Shown piece by piece: positions 27,951 to 37,569 of a stretch of 64,000 nucleotides of DNA. The stretch lies in NCBI RefSeq assembly GCF_006965445.1, contig NZ_CP041356.1, positions 1,922,001 through 1,986,000 of the forward strand. The letters are read 5' to 3'. The translations under genes were made by a program, and so were the position numbers. The stretch is from Lactococcus protaetiae. Lineage in GTDB: Bacteria; Bacillota; Bacilli; Lactobacillales; Streptococcaceae. Each line of letters begins with the position of its first letter. Within the stretch, counting starts at the first letter, position 1. The notes beneath the pieces are model-generated. The model did not search any database. It had not been told where the DNA came from and saw only the letters and a program-made list of their open reading frames with translations.

Positions 27951-28571
27951 TTAAACATTATAAAATTTAACCACCTTATTTTTTCGGAAAACAGCGACAA
28001 TTAAACCAAAGACAAGCGCAAAAATTAAGTTTTCAATCGTGTTAAAAGGAAGAACGACACTCATCAAGTAGTTAGGATTGAACGTTACCGCCAAAGACCC
28101 CATATCAAAAAGATGAACTGCCCCAGGGAAAATCTTGTCAACATCAAATCCCGCTGCCAAACGATATAGTGGAAGGGCATAGAATACATTCAAAATCATC
28201 ATGACCACTACTGCTGAGATTGTTGCAAAAACAACACCAACAATGTAATTTTTAATCGAAAACTTCTTCTTAGTAAAGAGCCACACCATTGTCATAAAAA
28301 GTCCAAGCGCAATAAAATTCATTGGAACACCAATCCAAGTCGAGGGACCCTGATTAAATAAGATATACCACAGGACTGAACGGATAAACAGGATAATAAA
28401 TCCATCTCCGAGCCCCAAAGTAAATACCCCTACTAATACAGGAATAATCGAAAGTTCAACCTTCATGAAATCAATTCCTGGTAAAAGCGGAAATTGCAAA
28501 ATAGGCAATAATAAAATTGTAGAAAGTGCAGCAAGCATAGCAATAAGCACCATTCGACGTGTTTTAGACAT
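27951..28571 (-). CDS. ribU: riboflavin ECF transporter S component
   Basis: The 206-residue RibU has six hydrophobic segments. The start is placed at MSKTRRMVLIAMLAAL, which follows TTTGGAGGTTTTTTT and gives the same length I recall for Lactococcus lactis RibU. LPGIDFMKVELSIIPVLVG forms the conserved riboflavin-binding loop region. It binds riboflavin in the membrane and works with shared EcfA/EcfT subunits encoded elsewhere. An FMN riboswitch directly upstream confirms the substrate. Confidence 0.95.
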   Translation of the reverse strand: MSKTRRMVLIAMLAALSTILLLPILQFPLLPGIDFMKVELSIIPVLVGVFTLGLGDGFIILFIRSVLWYILFNQGPSTWIGVPMNFIALGLFMTMVWLFTKKKFSIKNYIVGVVFATISAVVVMMILNVFYALPLYRLAAGFDVDKIFPGAVHLFDMGSLAVTFNPNYLMSVVLPFNTIENLIFALVFGLIVAVFRKNKVVKFYNV

Positions 28572-28692
28572 AAAAAAACCTCCAAATATGAGAAAATAAT
28601 TCTTCAAATTTCGAGGAAGTTGATAGACATTTTTTTGTTTGGCCAAAAACATAATCATAGCGAAAAAGCAGTGATTACATCACAAAAATTGT

Positions 28693-28886
28693 TCATCTTC
28701 TTCCATCCAGACTATCAAACCAATAAACTTTGTTAAACAAAAGCTATTGATTAAATGCTCCCATTTGGTCACATTTAACTGTCGCTAGCAGGTTCTCACT
28801 GCTTCAATCGCCATTGCGAATCGCGGAGTCATAAGGTCAAAGCCCTATTTACCGCCGGTCCCGAATCTCACGGTGCCCTGAAGATA
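28693..28886 (-). promoter_or_regulatory. FMN (RFN) riboswitch before ribU
   Basis: On the minus strand the element opens TTATCTTCAGGGCACCGTGA, continues GATTCGGGACCGGCGGTAAA, AGCGACAGTTAAATG and closes AGTCTGGATGGAAGAAGATG. These are the conserved RFN blocks. FMN binding should reduce ribU expression. Confidence 0.95.
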
Positions 28887-28891
28887 AGTTT

Positions 28892-28921
28892 ATTATAGCA
28901 CAAGTAGATTCTTCTTTTCAA
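28892..28921 (-). promoter_or_regulatory. ribU promoter
   Basis: TTGAAA (28921-28916), 18-nt spacer, TATAAT (28897-28892), ending just upstream of the riboswitch. Confidence 0.65.
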
Positions 28922-28984
28922 GACCTAAGTTTTCATACCAGATTACTATAATTTTTTCTACCGAACAAATATTCCAAAAAAGAG

Positions 28985-29162
28985 ATGAAGTCAAGACTTA
29001 TTCAGTGGGAGTTTCGTAAAACATTTGTCCATTTTCTCTAGTCGCTGAAGCGCCTGATAAAAGGGCAACTCCCCACTGAATTTAGTCGGACGAAATTCAA
29101 AGTTAGTGCTGCTTCATCCCCTACCTAAGAGTTAGGAGTATTGGCACGCACTTACTTCGAAA
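28985..29162 (-). repeat. mosaic intergenic repeat, copy 4
   Basis: Opposite orientation to copies 1-3: it begins ATGAAGTCAAGACTTATTC and ends GCACGCACTTACTTCG. Long paired arms ATTCAGTGGGAGTT and AACTCCCCACTGAAT enclose a TAGTCGCTGAAGCGCC hairpin. It closely matches copy 5. Confidence 0.9.
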
Positions 29163-29194
29163 ATAATAAAAAGCACCTTATCAGATGCTCTTTA
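29163..29194 (-). terminator. scpA-scpB-rluB terminator
   Basis: AAAGAGCATC and GGTGCTTTTT pair (with G-U pairs) around TGATAA right after the rluB stop. Confidence 0.7.
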
Positions 29195-29911
29195 TCAAGC
29201 TTGTGCCGCATTAATTAATTGTGAAACTTCTTTCTTATTCAAACGACGATATTGTCCAGTAGGAACTCCATCCAAAACCAAGGTTCCATATTGAACACGA
29301 CTTAATTTTTGGACTGGGAGCCCTACTGCCGCAAACATATTTTTAACTTGATGATTTTGTCCTTCATGAATTGTGAGACTAACAATAGAGTGATTTTTGA
29401 CTTTATCCTGCTTGATAATTTCATAGCGTGCGGGACTCATCTTTTTCCCATCAATCTTAATTCCTAAAGTCAATGGACGTAAATTTTCTTTATTCGCCTG
29501 TCCTTCAACTTTGGCAATATAAACCTTGTCTACACCGTGTCTTGGATGTGTCATTAAGTTAGTGAACTCACCATCATTAGTTAATAAAAGTAGACCACTT
29601 GTATCCCAATCCAGACGTCCCACAGGATAAATTCTTTCCTTTACTTGAGGCATTAAATCCATTACTGTTTGTCGTCCTTTATCATCACTTACAGAAGAAA
29701 TGTACCCACGTGGTTTGTTCAATAAATAGTAAACCGGTTCTTCATTATAAACCGCTACACCATTTACTTCAACCACATCTCCTGAGGAAACTTGATAACC
29801 TAGATTCGTCATAGGAACATTGTTAACTACAACCTTTCCTGCTAAGATTAATTCTTCTGCTTTGCGGCGACTTGCCACACCAGCGTGTGCCAAATATTTG
29901 TTAATTCGCAT
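29195..29911 (-). CDS. rluB: 23S rRNA pseudouridine synthase (RsuA/RluB family)
   Basis: The protein is about 238 residues, with an N-terminal S4 RNA-binding domain (MRINKYLAHAGVASRRKAEELI, residues 1-60) and the catalytic domain with GRLDWDTSGLLLLTNDG, whose Asp is the nucleophile. It should modify helix 89 uridine of 23S rRNA. The ATG at 29911 is chosen because the protein then starts as family members do; a start at 29926 would add five residues. It overlaps the scpB stop, which fits the conserved scpA-scpB-rluB operon. Confidence 0.93.
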   Translation of the reverse strand: MRINKYLAHAGVASRRKAEELILAGKVVVNNVPMTNLGYQVSSGDVVEVNGVAVYNEEPVYYLLNKPRGYISSVSDDKGRQTVMDLMPQVKERIYPVGRLDWDTSGLLLLTNDGEFTNLMTHPRHGVDKVYIAKVEGQANKENLRPLTLGIKIDGKKMSPARYEIIKQDKVKNHSIVSLTIHEGQNHQVKNMFAAVGLPVQKLSRVQYGTLVLDGVPTGQYRRLNKKEVSQLINAAQA

Positions 29912-30464
29912 CTTCATCACTTTCATTAAATAAAATTTGTTTCTCTGCTATAAATTGTTCTTCATCAACTTCTGGAAGTTCCGCAAGTTGATTAATCCCA
30001 ATATAATCTAGGAAAAACTCTGTTGTTGCATAAAGACTAGGACGCCCTGGAGCTTCAAGTTCTCCTACTTTTTCCACCAAATCAAAAGCACGCAGAGTAG
30101 CAATAACTCCAGATGAATTAACACCACGCAATTGTTCAATTTCTAATCGAGTTAAAGGCTGCTTATAGGCAATGATAGATAATACTTCTAACGCTGACTT
30201 CGATAGAGACTGATTAAGCGGTGTTTTCGCATAAGTGCTAAGCAAATCAGAAAATTCCTCTTTTGTTGCCATTCTATACTTTCCCGCAGTTTCAATAATT
30301 GTTAAAGCAGACTCCTCATCAGCATGATATTTTTCTCGAAGATAAACAATTTGCTGTTGACAGGCTTGTTTAGAAAGTTCAGCCAGTGATGACAACTCGG
30401 TAAGAGTCAAGCCCGATTCACCAGAAACAAAAAGTAAGAGCTCACAAGTAGCAGTCTTATTCAA
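29901..30464 (-). CDS. scpB: segregation and condensation protein B
   Basis: The 187-residue kleisin-associated winged-helix protein has two tandem wHTH domains, with family segments ALEVLSIIAYKQPLTRLEIEQLRGVNSSG (near 95) and GRPSLYATTEFFLDYIG (near 145). It works with ScpA and SMC in chromosome condensation. It starts inside the scpA stop (4-nt overlap). Confidence 0.96.
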   Translation of the reverse strand: MNKTATCELLLFVSGESGLTLTELSSLAELSKQACQQQIVYLREKYHADEESALTIIETAGKYRMATKEEFSDLLSTYAKTPLNQSLSKSALEVLSIIAYKQPLTRLEIEQLRGVNSSGVIATLRAFDLVEKVGELEAPGRPSLYATTEFFLDYIGINQLAELPEVDEEQFIAEKQILFNESDEDAN

Positions 30465-31192
30465 TATTTCAGCTCTCCTTTTCTTTCTAATATAATTTCC
30501 CCAAAAAGCTCTTCTTGAGAAAAAGAAATTTGTTGATTTTTAATCAATTCTAGTAATGCCATAAAAGTTGTGACAAGTTCTTCTTTTTTAGCATCTTTAG
30601 AAAACAGGCTAGAAAACTTACATATTTTTTGTTTGGTAAATTTTTTAGTAAGTTCCAAAATTTTATCAGCTATCGTATACTTCTCAGCTTCTATCGTTGT
30701 GTTTTCATCCTCTATCTGTTGCCGTTGAAGTTCGAGAATTTTATTAAAAGCCAAAAACAAATCTATTGCGTTTTTATCTTTGATAAGGCTAGTTTCATCT
30801 GTAATGATTTCTGTCTTGGACTTTGAATAATAATGACTTCGCACTGTATGTAGATTATTAAGGCTTTGAGATAACATCTTATATTTTCGATACTCATCAA
30901 TTTGTGCAAGCAAGTCATATTCTAACTGTTCCGTATCTTCTATAAAATCATCAGAAATCGTTGGTAGAAGTCTTCGAGATTTGATAAGCATAAGTTGACT
31001 AGCCATAAGCATATACTCACCGGCAATCTCTAACTCAAGAGTTTGCATTTTTCTAATATAATTAAGATATTGTTCTATAACTGGTACTAATGGAACTTGA
31101 AATATATCCATTTGATATTGACTAACAAGGTGCAAAAGGAGATCCAGTGGACCTTCAAAGTTGTCAATCTTTATATTTATTTCTTCTATCAT
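30461..31192 (-). CDS. scpA: segregation and condensation protein A (kleisin)
   Basis: The 243-residue kleisin opens with the diagnostic FEGPLDLLLHLV, then MASQLMLIKSRRLLP (near 90). It bridges the SMC heads with ScpB. It is the first gene of scpA-scpB-rluB. It begins 30 bp after the xerD-like stop, so that group may read through. Confidence 0.96.
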   Translation of the reverse strand: MIEEINIKIDNFEGPLDLLLHLVSQYQMDIFQVPLVPVIEQYLNYIRKMQTLELEIAGEYMLMASQLMLIKSRRLLPTISDDFIEDTEQLEYDLLAQIDEYRKYKMLSQSLNNLHTVRSHYYSKSKTEIITDETSLIKDKNAIDLFLAFNKILELQRQQIEDENTTIEAEKYTIADKILELTKKFTKQKICKFSSLFSKDAKKEELVTTFMALLELIKNQQISFSQEELFGEIILERKGELKY

Positions 31193-31221
31193 GTTTACAT
31201 ATTTTTAATAATGTAATTCCT

Positions 31222-31938
31222 CTATCTATAATATTTCTCAAGTGTAGTAATCGTTGATAATCCTAATAATCCTGCAACTTCGTAAATTGTTTTTCCATTT
31301 TTTACCTGATGCAAAATATATTGTTCTCTAATTTCTTTTGAAGAATATGGAGTAAATTTCTTTAGTTCAGTATAGAGAAATTGCCTTGATTTTGCAAATA
31401 GCTCATCGGCATTTTTGATTGCTTTAACACGCATTGAAAATTTCTCTCTAATAGGAAGTACACGTTTAATCCCAGATTTTTCAACTGTCAAATACTTAAA
31501 TTTCCAATTAAAATTTTCCCACTTTAACTTCTGAATCTCTGAAAAATTTAAACCAAACTCCAAAATCAACAAGGCCAAAAATTGTCCTGGTCCAGTAAGT
31601 GGACCATAAAATTCTGGAAATTCTTTTATTTTCGGATGATAACTATGAGTTTTATCTATTTTCTTTTGAGAAATCTGTTCTAATTTATAGTAACGATTTA
31701 TTTTTTTATTTTGGTAAAGATATAAAAGATACTGATTTGCGCTCGAAATCTTTCTCCGTTGAGCAGATGGAGAAAGCGCCGAAAGATATAATTTGTAAAG
31801 TTCCAATGCTTCGTCTGATATTGTTCTTTCTTCAAAAAAATCGTGAAAAGAAGCTAAATCATAGTAGTAGTTCGAACGAGTATTTGCTGAAAAATCCTTA
31901 CTACTCAAATACCCATTAATTTCGTTTGGTAATTTCAT
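31222..31938 (-). CDS. XerD-like tyrosine recombinase/integrase-family protein
   Basis: The protein is about 238 residues with the N-terminal SAM-like DNA-binding domain and a C-terminal catalytic-like domain ending in ...LEKYYR with a terminal Tyr. Conserved Arg/His positions of functional Xer recombinases are not obvious, as in the streptococcal XerD-like protein; chromosome dimer resolution in this family usually relies on XerS. ATG 31938 ([11 protein letters not shown]) is preferred, but 31956 is possible; both overlap the upstream CBS gene. The location between cbpB and scpA is conserved in related genomes. Confidence 0.85.
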   Translation of the reverse strand: MKLPNEINGYLSSKDFSANTRSNYYYDLASFHDFFEERTISDEALELYKLYLSALSPSAQRRKISSANQYLLYLYQNKKINRYYKLEQISQKKIDKTHSYHPKIKEFPEFYGPLTGPGQFLALLILEFGLNFSEIQKLKWENFNWKFKYLTVEKSGIKRVLPIREKFSMRVKAIKNADELFAKSRQFLYTELKKFTPYSSKEIREQYILHQVKNGKTIYEVAGLLGLSTITTLEKYYR

Positions 31939-32377
31939 AATATTTTGTAAAGTCATGAGAAAAAGCGTTGTATGCTTTTAATATTTCTTGTCGAACAATA
32001 ATTCCAATAAATTCTTGTCCTTTAACAACAGGCAAAAAAGGCTCTTTAATGAGTTTATTCATAATTTCTTCAAGAGTAACTGAAGGTCTCAAAGTCGGCA
32101 CTTCTTTATTTACAATCTCTGAGATTGTTGTATTTTGCGATTTTTCATAAAAGAAATCATGTTCCATTTCAAACTCAACGATTTCTGTCAAGCCAAGTAC
32201 ACCTATATATTCTTTTTGAGTGTTCAATACTGGAACTCGTGAATACTTGTATTGACTGAGTAACAATTTCGCATGTGCGATATTATGCTCTGCGTACAGA
32301 ACGGCAACATTTTTTGCGGGCACAATGAAAGTATCACTTCTACTTAAAATAAACTCTTCTATATTTTTATCAATCAC
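31916..32377 (-). CDS. cbpB: CBS-domain protein, CbpB-like
   Basis: The 153-residue protein consists of two CBS repeats (about 12-65 and 83-135; [19 protein letters not shown] and [20 protein letters not shown]). Homologues bind cyclic di-AMP or adenosine nucleotides and signal nutrient status. It overlaps the xerD-like gene and follows yfcE by about 20 bp, forming a single transcription unit. Confidence 0.85.
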   Translation of the reverse strand: MIDKNIEEFILSRSDTFIVPAKNVAVLYAEHNIAHAKLLLSQYKYSRVPVLNTQKEYIGVLGLTEIVEFEMEHDFFYEKSQNTTISEIVNKEVPTLRPSVTLEEIMNKLIKEPFLPVVKGQEFIGIIVRQEILKAYNAFSHDFTKYYEITKRN

Positions 32378-32398
32378 TTACTCCCCTCAAAATATGAT

Positions 32399-32902
32399 TC
32401 ATAGTTTAAACTGTAATTCTGGGATTGGTTCATGCTGAAGATTATGATAAGAGATATTATATTGTCCTTCCTCGATTTCAATCACAGCATACATTTTAAT
32501 GTCATATTCTCCTCTTGGTTGTGCAACAGAACCTGGATTCACATAAACAATATTGTTGATTTTTTGAACAACGGGTCTATGAATATGTCCAAATAAAGCA
32601 ATATCTGCTTCTTTTTCCTCAGCAAAGTATGAATAATGTTCCAATCCCAAGCCAACATAAAATAAATGACCGTGGGTAATCAACACTTTTTTTCCTTCAA
32701 CTTCTTTGAGAACATACTCAGGATATCCATCATCATAATCACAGTTGCCAGCAACTACTGTAATTCCATTCCAAATTTCATCTGAGCTGGGAAGTTCTGA
32801 ATCTCCACAATGAAAAATGTGACTTGCAGTATTTTGATACTTCTCTTTAATTGATTTTATGACCTCACGATCATAATGTGAATCTGACATTACTACAAAC
32901 AT
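32399..32902 (-). CDS. YfcE/YsnB-type metallophosphoesterase
   Basis: The protein is about 167 residues, with the calcineurin-like metal motifs SDSHYD, HCGDSE, AGNCDYD, THGHLF and GHIHRP in order. It acts as a phosphodiesterase, natural substrate unknown. The start at 32902 (MFVVMSDSHYD) follows AAGAAGGTATCT; the longer frame to 32926 begins inside repeat copy 5 and is not favoured. The repeat separates it from rdgB, with which related genomes keep it in one operon. Confidence 0.9.
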   Translation of the reverse strand: MFVVMSDSHYDREVIKSIKEKYQNTASHIFHCGDSELPSSDEIWNGITVVAGNCDYDDGYPEYVLKEVEGKKVLITHGHLFYVGLGLEHYSYFAEEKEADIALFGHIHRPVVQKINNIVYVNPGSVAQPRGEYDIKMYAVIEIEEGQYNISYHNLQHEPIPELQFKL

Positions 32903-32916
32903 AGATACCTTCTTAA

Positions 32917-33096
32917 ATGAAGTCAAGACTTATTCTGTGGGAGTTTCGTAAAACATTTGTCCATTTTCTCTAGTCGCTGAAGCGACTGATAAAAGGGCAA
33001 CTCACCACTGAATTTAGTCGGACGAAATTCAAAGTTAGTGCTGCTTCATCCCCTACCTAAGAGGTAGGGGGTGTTAGCACGCACTTACTTCGATAA
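32917..33096 (-). repeat. mosaic intergenic repeat, copy 5
   Basis: It begins ATGAAGTCAAGACTTATTC and ends GCACGCACTTACTTCGATAA. It is nearly identical to copy 4, with AGTCGCTGAAGCGACT as the inner hairpin. Its left edge supplies the sequence directly before the yfcE ribosome binding site. Confidence 0.92.
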
Positions 33097-33127
33097 ATTT
33101 TATATTACATAAATAGCATTATGAAAA

Positions 33128-33733
33128 TCAATTATTCAACCACTCTGGAAGTTCTTTCATCAACTTTCGGAGTGCTTGCCCTCTATGAGAGACTTTATTC
33201 TTCTCTTCATCTGATAATTGAGCTGCTGTCCGAAACGCATCCACTAGAAAAATAGGATCATATCCAAAACCATTCTCTCCTTTTGGCGTTAATCCAATAT
33301 AACCATTCCAATCTGCCTCAACAACTAAACTTTCATGATTGGGTCTGGCAGCAACTAGCGTCGTATGAAAATGTGCACTTCTTTTTTCTGGTGTAATTGC
33401 TGTTGGAGCAAGTTCATGCAAAAGCTTGGTAATGTTTTTTTCGTCAGTAGGATTTGGTGCGGAGAACCGATGTGACCAAATTCCAGGTAAACCTCCTAGT
33501 GCATCTACACAGAGTCCTGAATCATCACCAATCACTACTTTACCAGTGAGTTCTGCAATTTGCTCAGCTTTTAAACGTGCATTTTCTTCGAAAGTTGTTC
33601 CAGTTTCCTCAATTTCAGGAAGTTCTGGATAGTCTGTCAAATCTTTGATTTCATAGCCAAAGTCGCCAAGCAAACTCTCGAACTCTTTAGTTTTTCCTTT
33701 GTTCCCTGTGGCAATAATCAACGTATTTTCCAT
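33128..33733 (-). CDS. rdgB: XTP/dITP diphosphatase
   Basis: The 201-residue Ham1/RdgB-family pyrophosphatase cleans non-canonical purine nucleotides from the pool. Motifs are [15 protein letters not shown] at the N-terminus, [22 protein letters not shown] (near 70), GYDPIF (near 157) and [10 protein letters not shown] near the end. It abuts murI directly (ATG at 33733, murI stop at 33734-33736). Confidence 0.96.
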   Translation of the reverse strand: MENTLIIATGNKGKTKEFESLLGDFGYEIKDLTDYPELPEIEETGTTFEENARLKAEQIAELTGKVVIGDDSGLCVDALGGLPGIWSHRFSAPNPTDEKNITKLLHELAPTAITPEKRSAHFHTTLVAARPNHESLVVEADWNGYIGLTPKGENGFGYDPIFLVDAFRTAAQLSDEEKNKVSHRGQALRKLMKELPEWLNN

Positions 33734-34546
33734 TTAAAGTTCCTTGCCCTCTTCTATTTCAGCGTGCATAACATTTATGTGTCCAATATTTAGCCATTTT
33801 TCTGCGATAATTTGAAATGACTCAACACCCGCCGTTGTATAAAATTGATGATTAATTTGTTCACGTTCCGTTCCATTTAGCATGAAATAATTAAGTAAAA
33901 CTGAAATATCACGTACGGTTTCAGCTCCTGAATCAATCAATTTAACATTTTCTCCCATTGTTTTTTGTATTAAAGTACGTAACAATGGGTAATGAGTACA
34001 TCCCAAAATAAGTGTATCAACTTTTCCTATAAGAGGTTTTAAGCTCTCTTTAACAACCTTTTCAGCAATTGTTGAATCCATCTCATTTGACTCAACAATT
34101 GGAACAAATTTAGGACAGGCTAAACTGGTTACTTCGATTGATGGTGATTTGAAATGTATGGCTTTTGGATATTCACCCGATCTTACAGAAGCTTGTGTGG
34201 CGATGACACCAATTTTTTTACCTGTTGTTTGTTGAATTGCTGAAGAAGCTCCAGGTAATATAACTCCAATAACGGGAATATCAAGTTTAGTTTTTACATT
34301 TTCGAGTGCCACCGCTGTTGCTGTGTTGCAAGCCATAACAATCATTTTTACATTCTTTGAAAGCAAAAAATTGACCATATCCCAAGTGAAAGCAAGAATC
34401 TGCTCACTGCTACGAGGGCCGTAAGGCGCGCGACGCGTATCTCCGATATAGACAATTTCTTCGTTAGGGAGCTGTCTGAGGAGCTCACGAGCAACGGTCA
34501 GTCCGCCGACACCTGAATCTAATAGGCCTATTGGTCGGTTGTCCAT
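33734..34546 (-). CDS. murI: glutamate racemase
   Basis: The 270-residue enzyme makes D-glutamate for peptidoglycan. The catalytic cysteines are in [10 protein letters not shown] (near 74) and [10 protein letters not shown] (near 185); the N-terminal [12 protein letters not shown] is the substrate-site signature. It is the first gene of murI-rdgB. GAAGGAGAAGAAAA precedes the start. Confidence 0.97.
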   Translation of the reverse strand: MDNRPIGLLDSGVGGLTVARELLRQLPNEEIVYIGDTRRAPYGPRSSEQILAFTWDMVNFLLSKNVKMIVMACNTATAVALENVKTKLDIPVIGVILPGASSAIQQTTGKKIGVIATQASVRSGEYPKAIHFKSPSIEVTSLACPKFVPIVESNEMDSTIAEKVVKESLKPLIGKVDTLILGCTHYPLLRTLIQKTMGENVKLIDSGAETVRDISVLLNYFMLNGTEREQINHQFYTTAGVESFQIIAEKWLNIGHINVMHAEIEEGKEL

Positions 34547-34611
34547 TTTTCTTCTCCTTCAAGAGTTAAAGAAGCTGTAGATGTTTATCCAGCGCTCTTT
34601 TTTGCTACCGA

Positions 34612-34677
34612 TAAAAGTAAACGCTGAGAGAGCTTGGTACAATGTCCCTGCTACTTGCTCAGCGTATACACTTTTAC
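34612..34677 (-). terminator. yneF terminator, long-loop hairpin
   Basis: Arms AAAAGT...ACGCTGAG and CTCAGCGT...ACTTTT pair across a loop of about 30 nt, ending in a short T-run on the minus strand. The yneF stop is one base upstream. Confidence 0.55.
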
Positions 34678-34916
34678 TTATTTTTTCTTTGTGTCAGCTT
34701 GTTTTGCTGCAGCACGAATTTGACGAAGAACTTGTTGAACTTGTACTTCGCTTGGCTTACGTCCCATTGAACCCATCATAAGACGCACAGCATCTTCGTT
34801 AAGTGGTGGGTTATCCATGAGCATTTTTTTAGTTTGTCGTTGTGAGAACCATGTTCCCCAAAGAAACCAGCCAGAAGGCAGACAACCATAAGCAAGATAG
34901 CTAACAATAAGTTCAT
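34678..34916 (-). CDS. yneF: YneF/UPF0154 membrane protein, one-base frameshift
   Basis: The first 19 codons (MNLLLAILLMVVCLLAGFF) and the rest lie in different frames. Adding one G at CCCC 34856-34859 gives FFGGTWFSQRQTKK and the UPF0154 core MLMDNPPLNEDAVRLMMGSMGRKPS, making 79 residues, the normal length. It has one N-terminal membrane helix and unknown function. Each fragment is too short to be picked up alone, so the gene is easily missed. Confidence 0.85.
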
Positions 34917-34932
34917 TTTGAATCTCCTAAAT

Positions 34933-34951
34933 TTGGCGAAACGCTTTCGCC
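34933..34951. promoter_or_regulatory. cre-like palindrome before yneF
   Basis: TGGCGAAACGCTTTCGCCA has 8-bp arms and lies about 17 bp upstream of the yneF start. The core resembles a catabolite-responsive element only partly, so it may instead be an mRNA hairpin that masks the start region. Confidence 0.4.
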
Positions 34952-35032
34952 ATTGATGACACTTTATTATATCAAAATTTATGTATTTTGTCAGTAGTTT
35001 TTGTAATGAAATTTATGTTGCTGAGGCCTTTT

Positions 35033-35545
35033 CTAATCTCTGAGTAACCAGTCCAGTGTGGTTTCTCCCAAATCTGCGATTTCAATGAGATGCTCTATTG
35101 ATGGAATGAATTGATTATTCTCCATCTCCTCAATAAAATTTGCAGGAACACTTGGTGAAAGAGTAGCCCCAAGTTCCAATTCAGAAAAATTGAGTTCAGT
35201 ACGAATTTTTTTAATTTTTTCTCCTAATTTATTGGGAATATTTGAGTGAGAAAAATCTAAAGATTGATAAGATTTATTTGATATTTCCATGGGATTATCT
35301 GGAAAGCTGCGTACTCTCTGTAATCCTTTTCTATTTTTTGAGGAATTCGTTATTTCATTTTCTATCTTATCCAACAAATCCATATCAGGTTTTTTTCTTA
35401 AAAAAAGGATATCAGCTATTATTGTGGCGGGATAGTTTAAATCTTCCGAGAGTTTTAAAATGGAAAGACGATTATGTCGCATCTCTGTTTTTAACTGTTT
35501 TATGCGTGTACTGATACTTACCTGTTCTTTCGTCGTAGTCATCAT
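35033..35545 (-). CDS. two-domain XRE-type helix-turn-helix regulator
   Basis: The 170-residue protein appears to contain two HTH regions: residues 13-65 (TRIKQLKTEMRHNRLSILKL, SEDLNYPATIIADIL, somewhat DUF2316-like) and 108-168 (LGEKIKKIRTELNFSELELGATL, a classical XRE fold). The linker (70-105) is polar and low in conservation. I do not know its targets. Inverted copies of ACGAAAAATTGTAGTTTTT upstream are candidate operators. The start may be either of two adjacent ATGs (35545, 35542). Confidence 0.65.
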   Translation of the reverse strand: MMTTTKEQVSISTRIKQLKTEMRHNRLSILKLSEDLNYPATIIADILFLRKKPDMDLLDKIENEITNSSKNRKGLQRVRSFPDNPMEISNKSYQSLDFSHSNIPNKLGEKIKKIRTELNFSELELGATLSPSVPANFIEEMENNQFIPSIEHLIEIADLGETTLDWLLRD

Positions 35546-35681
35546 AGTCAGCTCTCTTCCACATTTGAATTCGTCAATATTAACTTATTTTCTCTTTTAA
35601 TACAGTTTAAATTCTCACAAAGTATTAGTTTAAACCCCACGTTACTCTTCTTCTCGTTCATAAAACTCTCCTCAATTTTAT

Positions 35682-35718
35682 GATTTCTACGAAAAACTAC
35701 AATTTTTCGTAAGAAATC
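35682..35718. promoter_or_regulatory. inverted repeat, candidate operator
   Basis: GATTTCT-ACGAAAAA, a CTACAA loop, then TTTTTCGTAAGAAATC: 15 of 16 arm bases pair. It lies about 140 bp upstream of the two-HTH gene. A related 19-mer in opposite orientation is at 35912-35930. Confidence 0.55.
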
Positions 35719-35911
35719 AGTAATAAAATTAATAATTTATTTAATACATTAGCTATATTAATAGTATACAAACATATATAGTATGTCAAGCTTTTTTTAG
35801 TATTTCTTAATAAATATTAAAAAATTATGATAAATATCAAATGAATCGTGATAAAACATGATAACGCTACAGATCTCTTCTACAATATTACATTTAATAT
35901 CTGATATTTCT

Positions 35912-35930
35912 ACGAAAAATTGTAGTTTTT
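35912..35930. repeat. second copy of the ACGAAAAATTGTAGTTTTT element
   Basis: ACGAAAAATTGTAGTTTTT repeats, in inverse orientation, the core of the inverted repeat at 35689-35710. Apart from these and the lysA terminator, the 35546-36038 gap shows only AT-rich sequence. Confidence 0.6.
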
Positions 35931-35994
35931 TGACCTCTTCGTTTTTATGCGAATGTTTTAGAAAAAAATTGTCATTCTATTACTTTTATTTATA

Positions 35995-36033
35995 AAAAAA
36001 ACATGCATTTATCTATAAAATGTATGTTTTTTT
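35995..36033 (-). terminator. lysA terminator
   Basis: AAAAAACATGCATTT pairs with AAATGTATGTTTTTT; a T-run follows on the minus strand just past the lysA stop. Confidence 0.85.
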
Positions 36034-36038
36034 CTTTA

Positions 36039-37291
36039 TTAAAATTCAAAACCTTGAAGTGTGGCGAAATAATCTTCTGGTCGCTCCGCTCTGCGAATCA
36101 TTCGACTTTTTCCATCTTCTTGGAGCAAAATCTCACTACTTCTGAGCTTAGCATTATACTGATAACCCATTGAAAAACCATGAGCACCTGTGTCATGGAT
36201 AACAAGCAAATCTCCAATTTCTATTTTAGGAAGTAAGCGTTGTTTAGCAAATTTATCATTATTCTCACAAAGGGAACCTGTAACATCATAAGTTTCTGTT
36301 GCTATATCATTTTCCTTGCCTGACACGCTAATGTGATGGTAGGCATTATAAAATGCTGGACGCATCAGGTTTACGGCACTTGCATCTACGCCAACATAGC
36401 TTCGATATGTTTCTTTCAAGTGAAGTACTTTTGTGATCAAGACACCATGTGGAGCAAGCATAAATCTTCCAAGTTCTGTGAAAATCTTAATATCACCTAA
36501 ACCATTTTGTGTTAAAACTTCATCATAAACTTGATGAACACCTTCACCAATAATGGAGATATCGTTTGCCTTTTCCTCTGGTCGATAGTTCACTCCAATC
36601 CCACCTGATAAATTAATAAAATCAAGCGTTACACCTGTTTTTTCACGAATTTCAAGAGCAAGTTCAAATAACTGACGAGCGAGTTCTGGATAATATTCAT
36701 TCGTTACAGTGTTTGAAGCAAGGAAACTGTGCATTCCAAATTTTTTCACACCGAGTTGTTGCAAGTCTTTAATCCCCTGAAATAGTTGAGCTTTTGTCAT
36801 ACCAAACTTGGATTCTTCTGGGTTATCCATAATTTTTGTTCCCATCGAAAATACGCCCCTGGATTATAGCGTAAGCTCATTGTTTCAGGAAATTCAAAGT
36901 CTGTCAGTGCTGACAGAAATTTAATATGTTCATAAGCATCAAGGTTAATCGTTGCACCAATTTTTTTGGCAAATTTAAACTCTTCAGCTGGTGTGTCATT
37001 AGATGAAAACATGATTTCGGAACCAGAAAATCCACATTTTTGTGACATTAGCAGCTCGACATAACTTGCACAGTCTACTCCGCAACCTTCTTCGTGTAAT
37101 ATTTTTAAAATTGCTGGTGTGGGTGTCGCTTTTACAGCAAAAAATTCTTTAAAACCTTTATTCCACGCAAAAGCAGTATGAAGTGCGCGTGCTTTTTCAC
37201 GGATTCCTTTTTCATCATATAAATGAAAAGGCGTTGGATATTTAGCAGTGAGCTGTTCAAGTTGTGTTTTTGTTACAAAAGGGTTCTTCAT
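36039..37291 (-). CDS. lysA: diaminopimelate decarboxylase, one-base frameshift
   Basis: PLP enzyme of fold type III that makes L-lysine from meso-DAP. EFFAVKATPTP holds the PLP lysine, LSGGIGVNY binds phosphate, SLCENNDKF carries the catalytic Cys and Glu. The frame breaks at CCCC 36856-36859; one extra G restores RYNPGGVFSMGTKIMDNPEESKFGMT and a 417-residue protein. The ATG at 37291 follows GGAGAATACT. A CTGTCAGTGCTGACAG palindrome lies in the gene at 36901. Loss of lysA would be costly, so a sequence error is likelier than decay. Confidence 0.9.
36901..36916. repeat. iterated palindrome inside lysA
   Basis: CTGTCAGTGCTGACAG, read on the minus strand as part of FLSALTDF. Confidence 0.9.
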
Positions 37292-37496
37292 AGTATTCTC
37301 CATGTTTTTTCTTTGCTCTATTATATCAAGATGTAAGGCTGCTTGTCCAGAACTCTGTTATACCAAGAGGTGAACAATGCCGTCAAGAAATGGAGAGATT
37401 GGAAAATGCCACTATTACCTTCTCTTTTGATTCTCAATGGACTTAATTACAAGCTATGAACCATAATGAGCTTAGTTCTTACAACGTTATCACTGA

Positions 37497-37533
37497 AAAA
37501 GCTCAAAATGTCTTGCTGACAAATTGAGCTTTT
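37497..37533 (-). terminator. gltBD terminator
   Basis: AAAAGCTCAA and TTGAGCTTTT pair around a loop of about 17 nt, 37 bp past the gltD stop. CTGACAG words flank it at 37535 and 37556. Confidence 0.65.
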
Positions 37534-37569
37534 ACTGACAGAATGTTCTAGATTACTGACAGACTTTAA

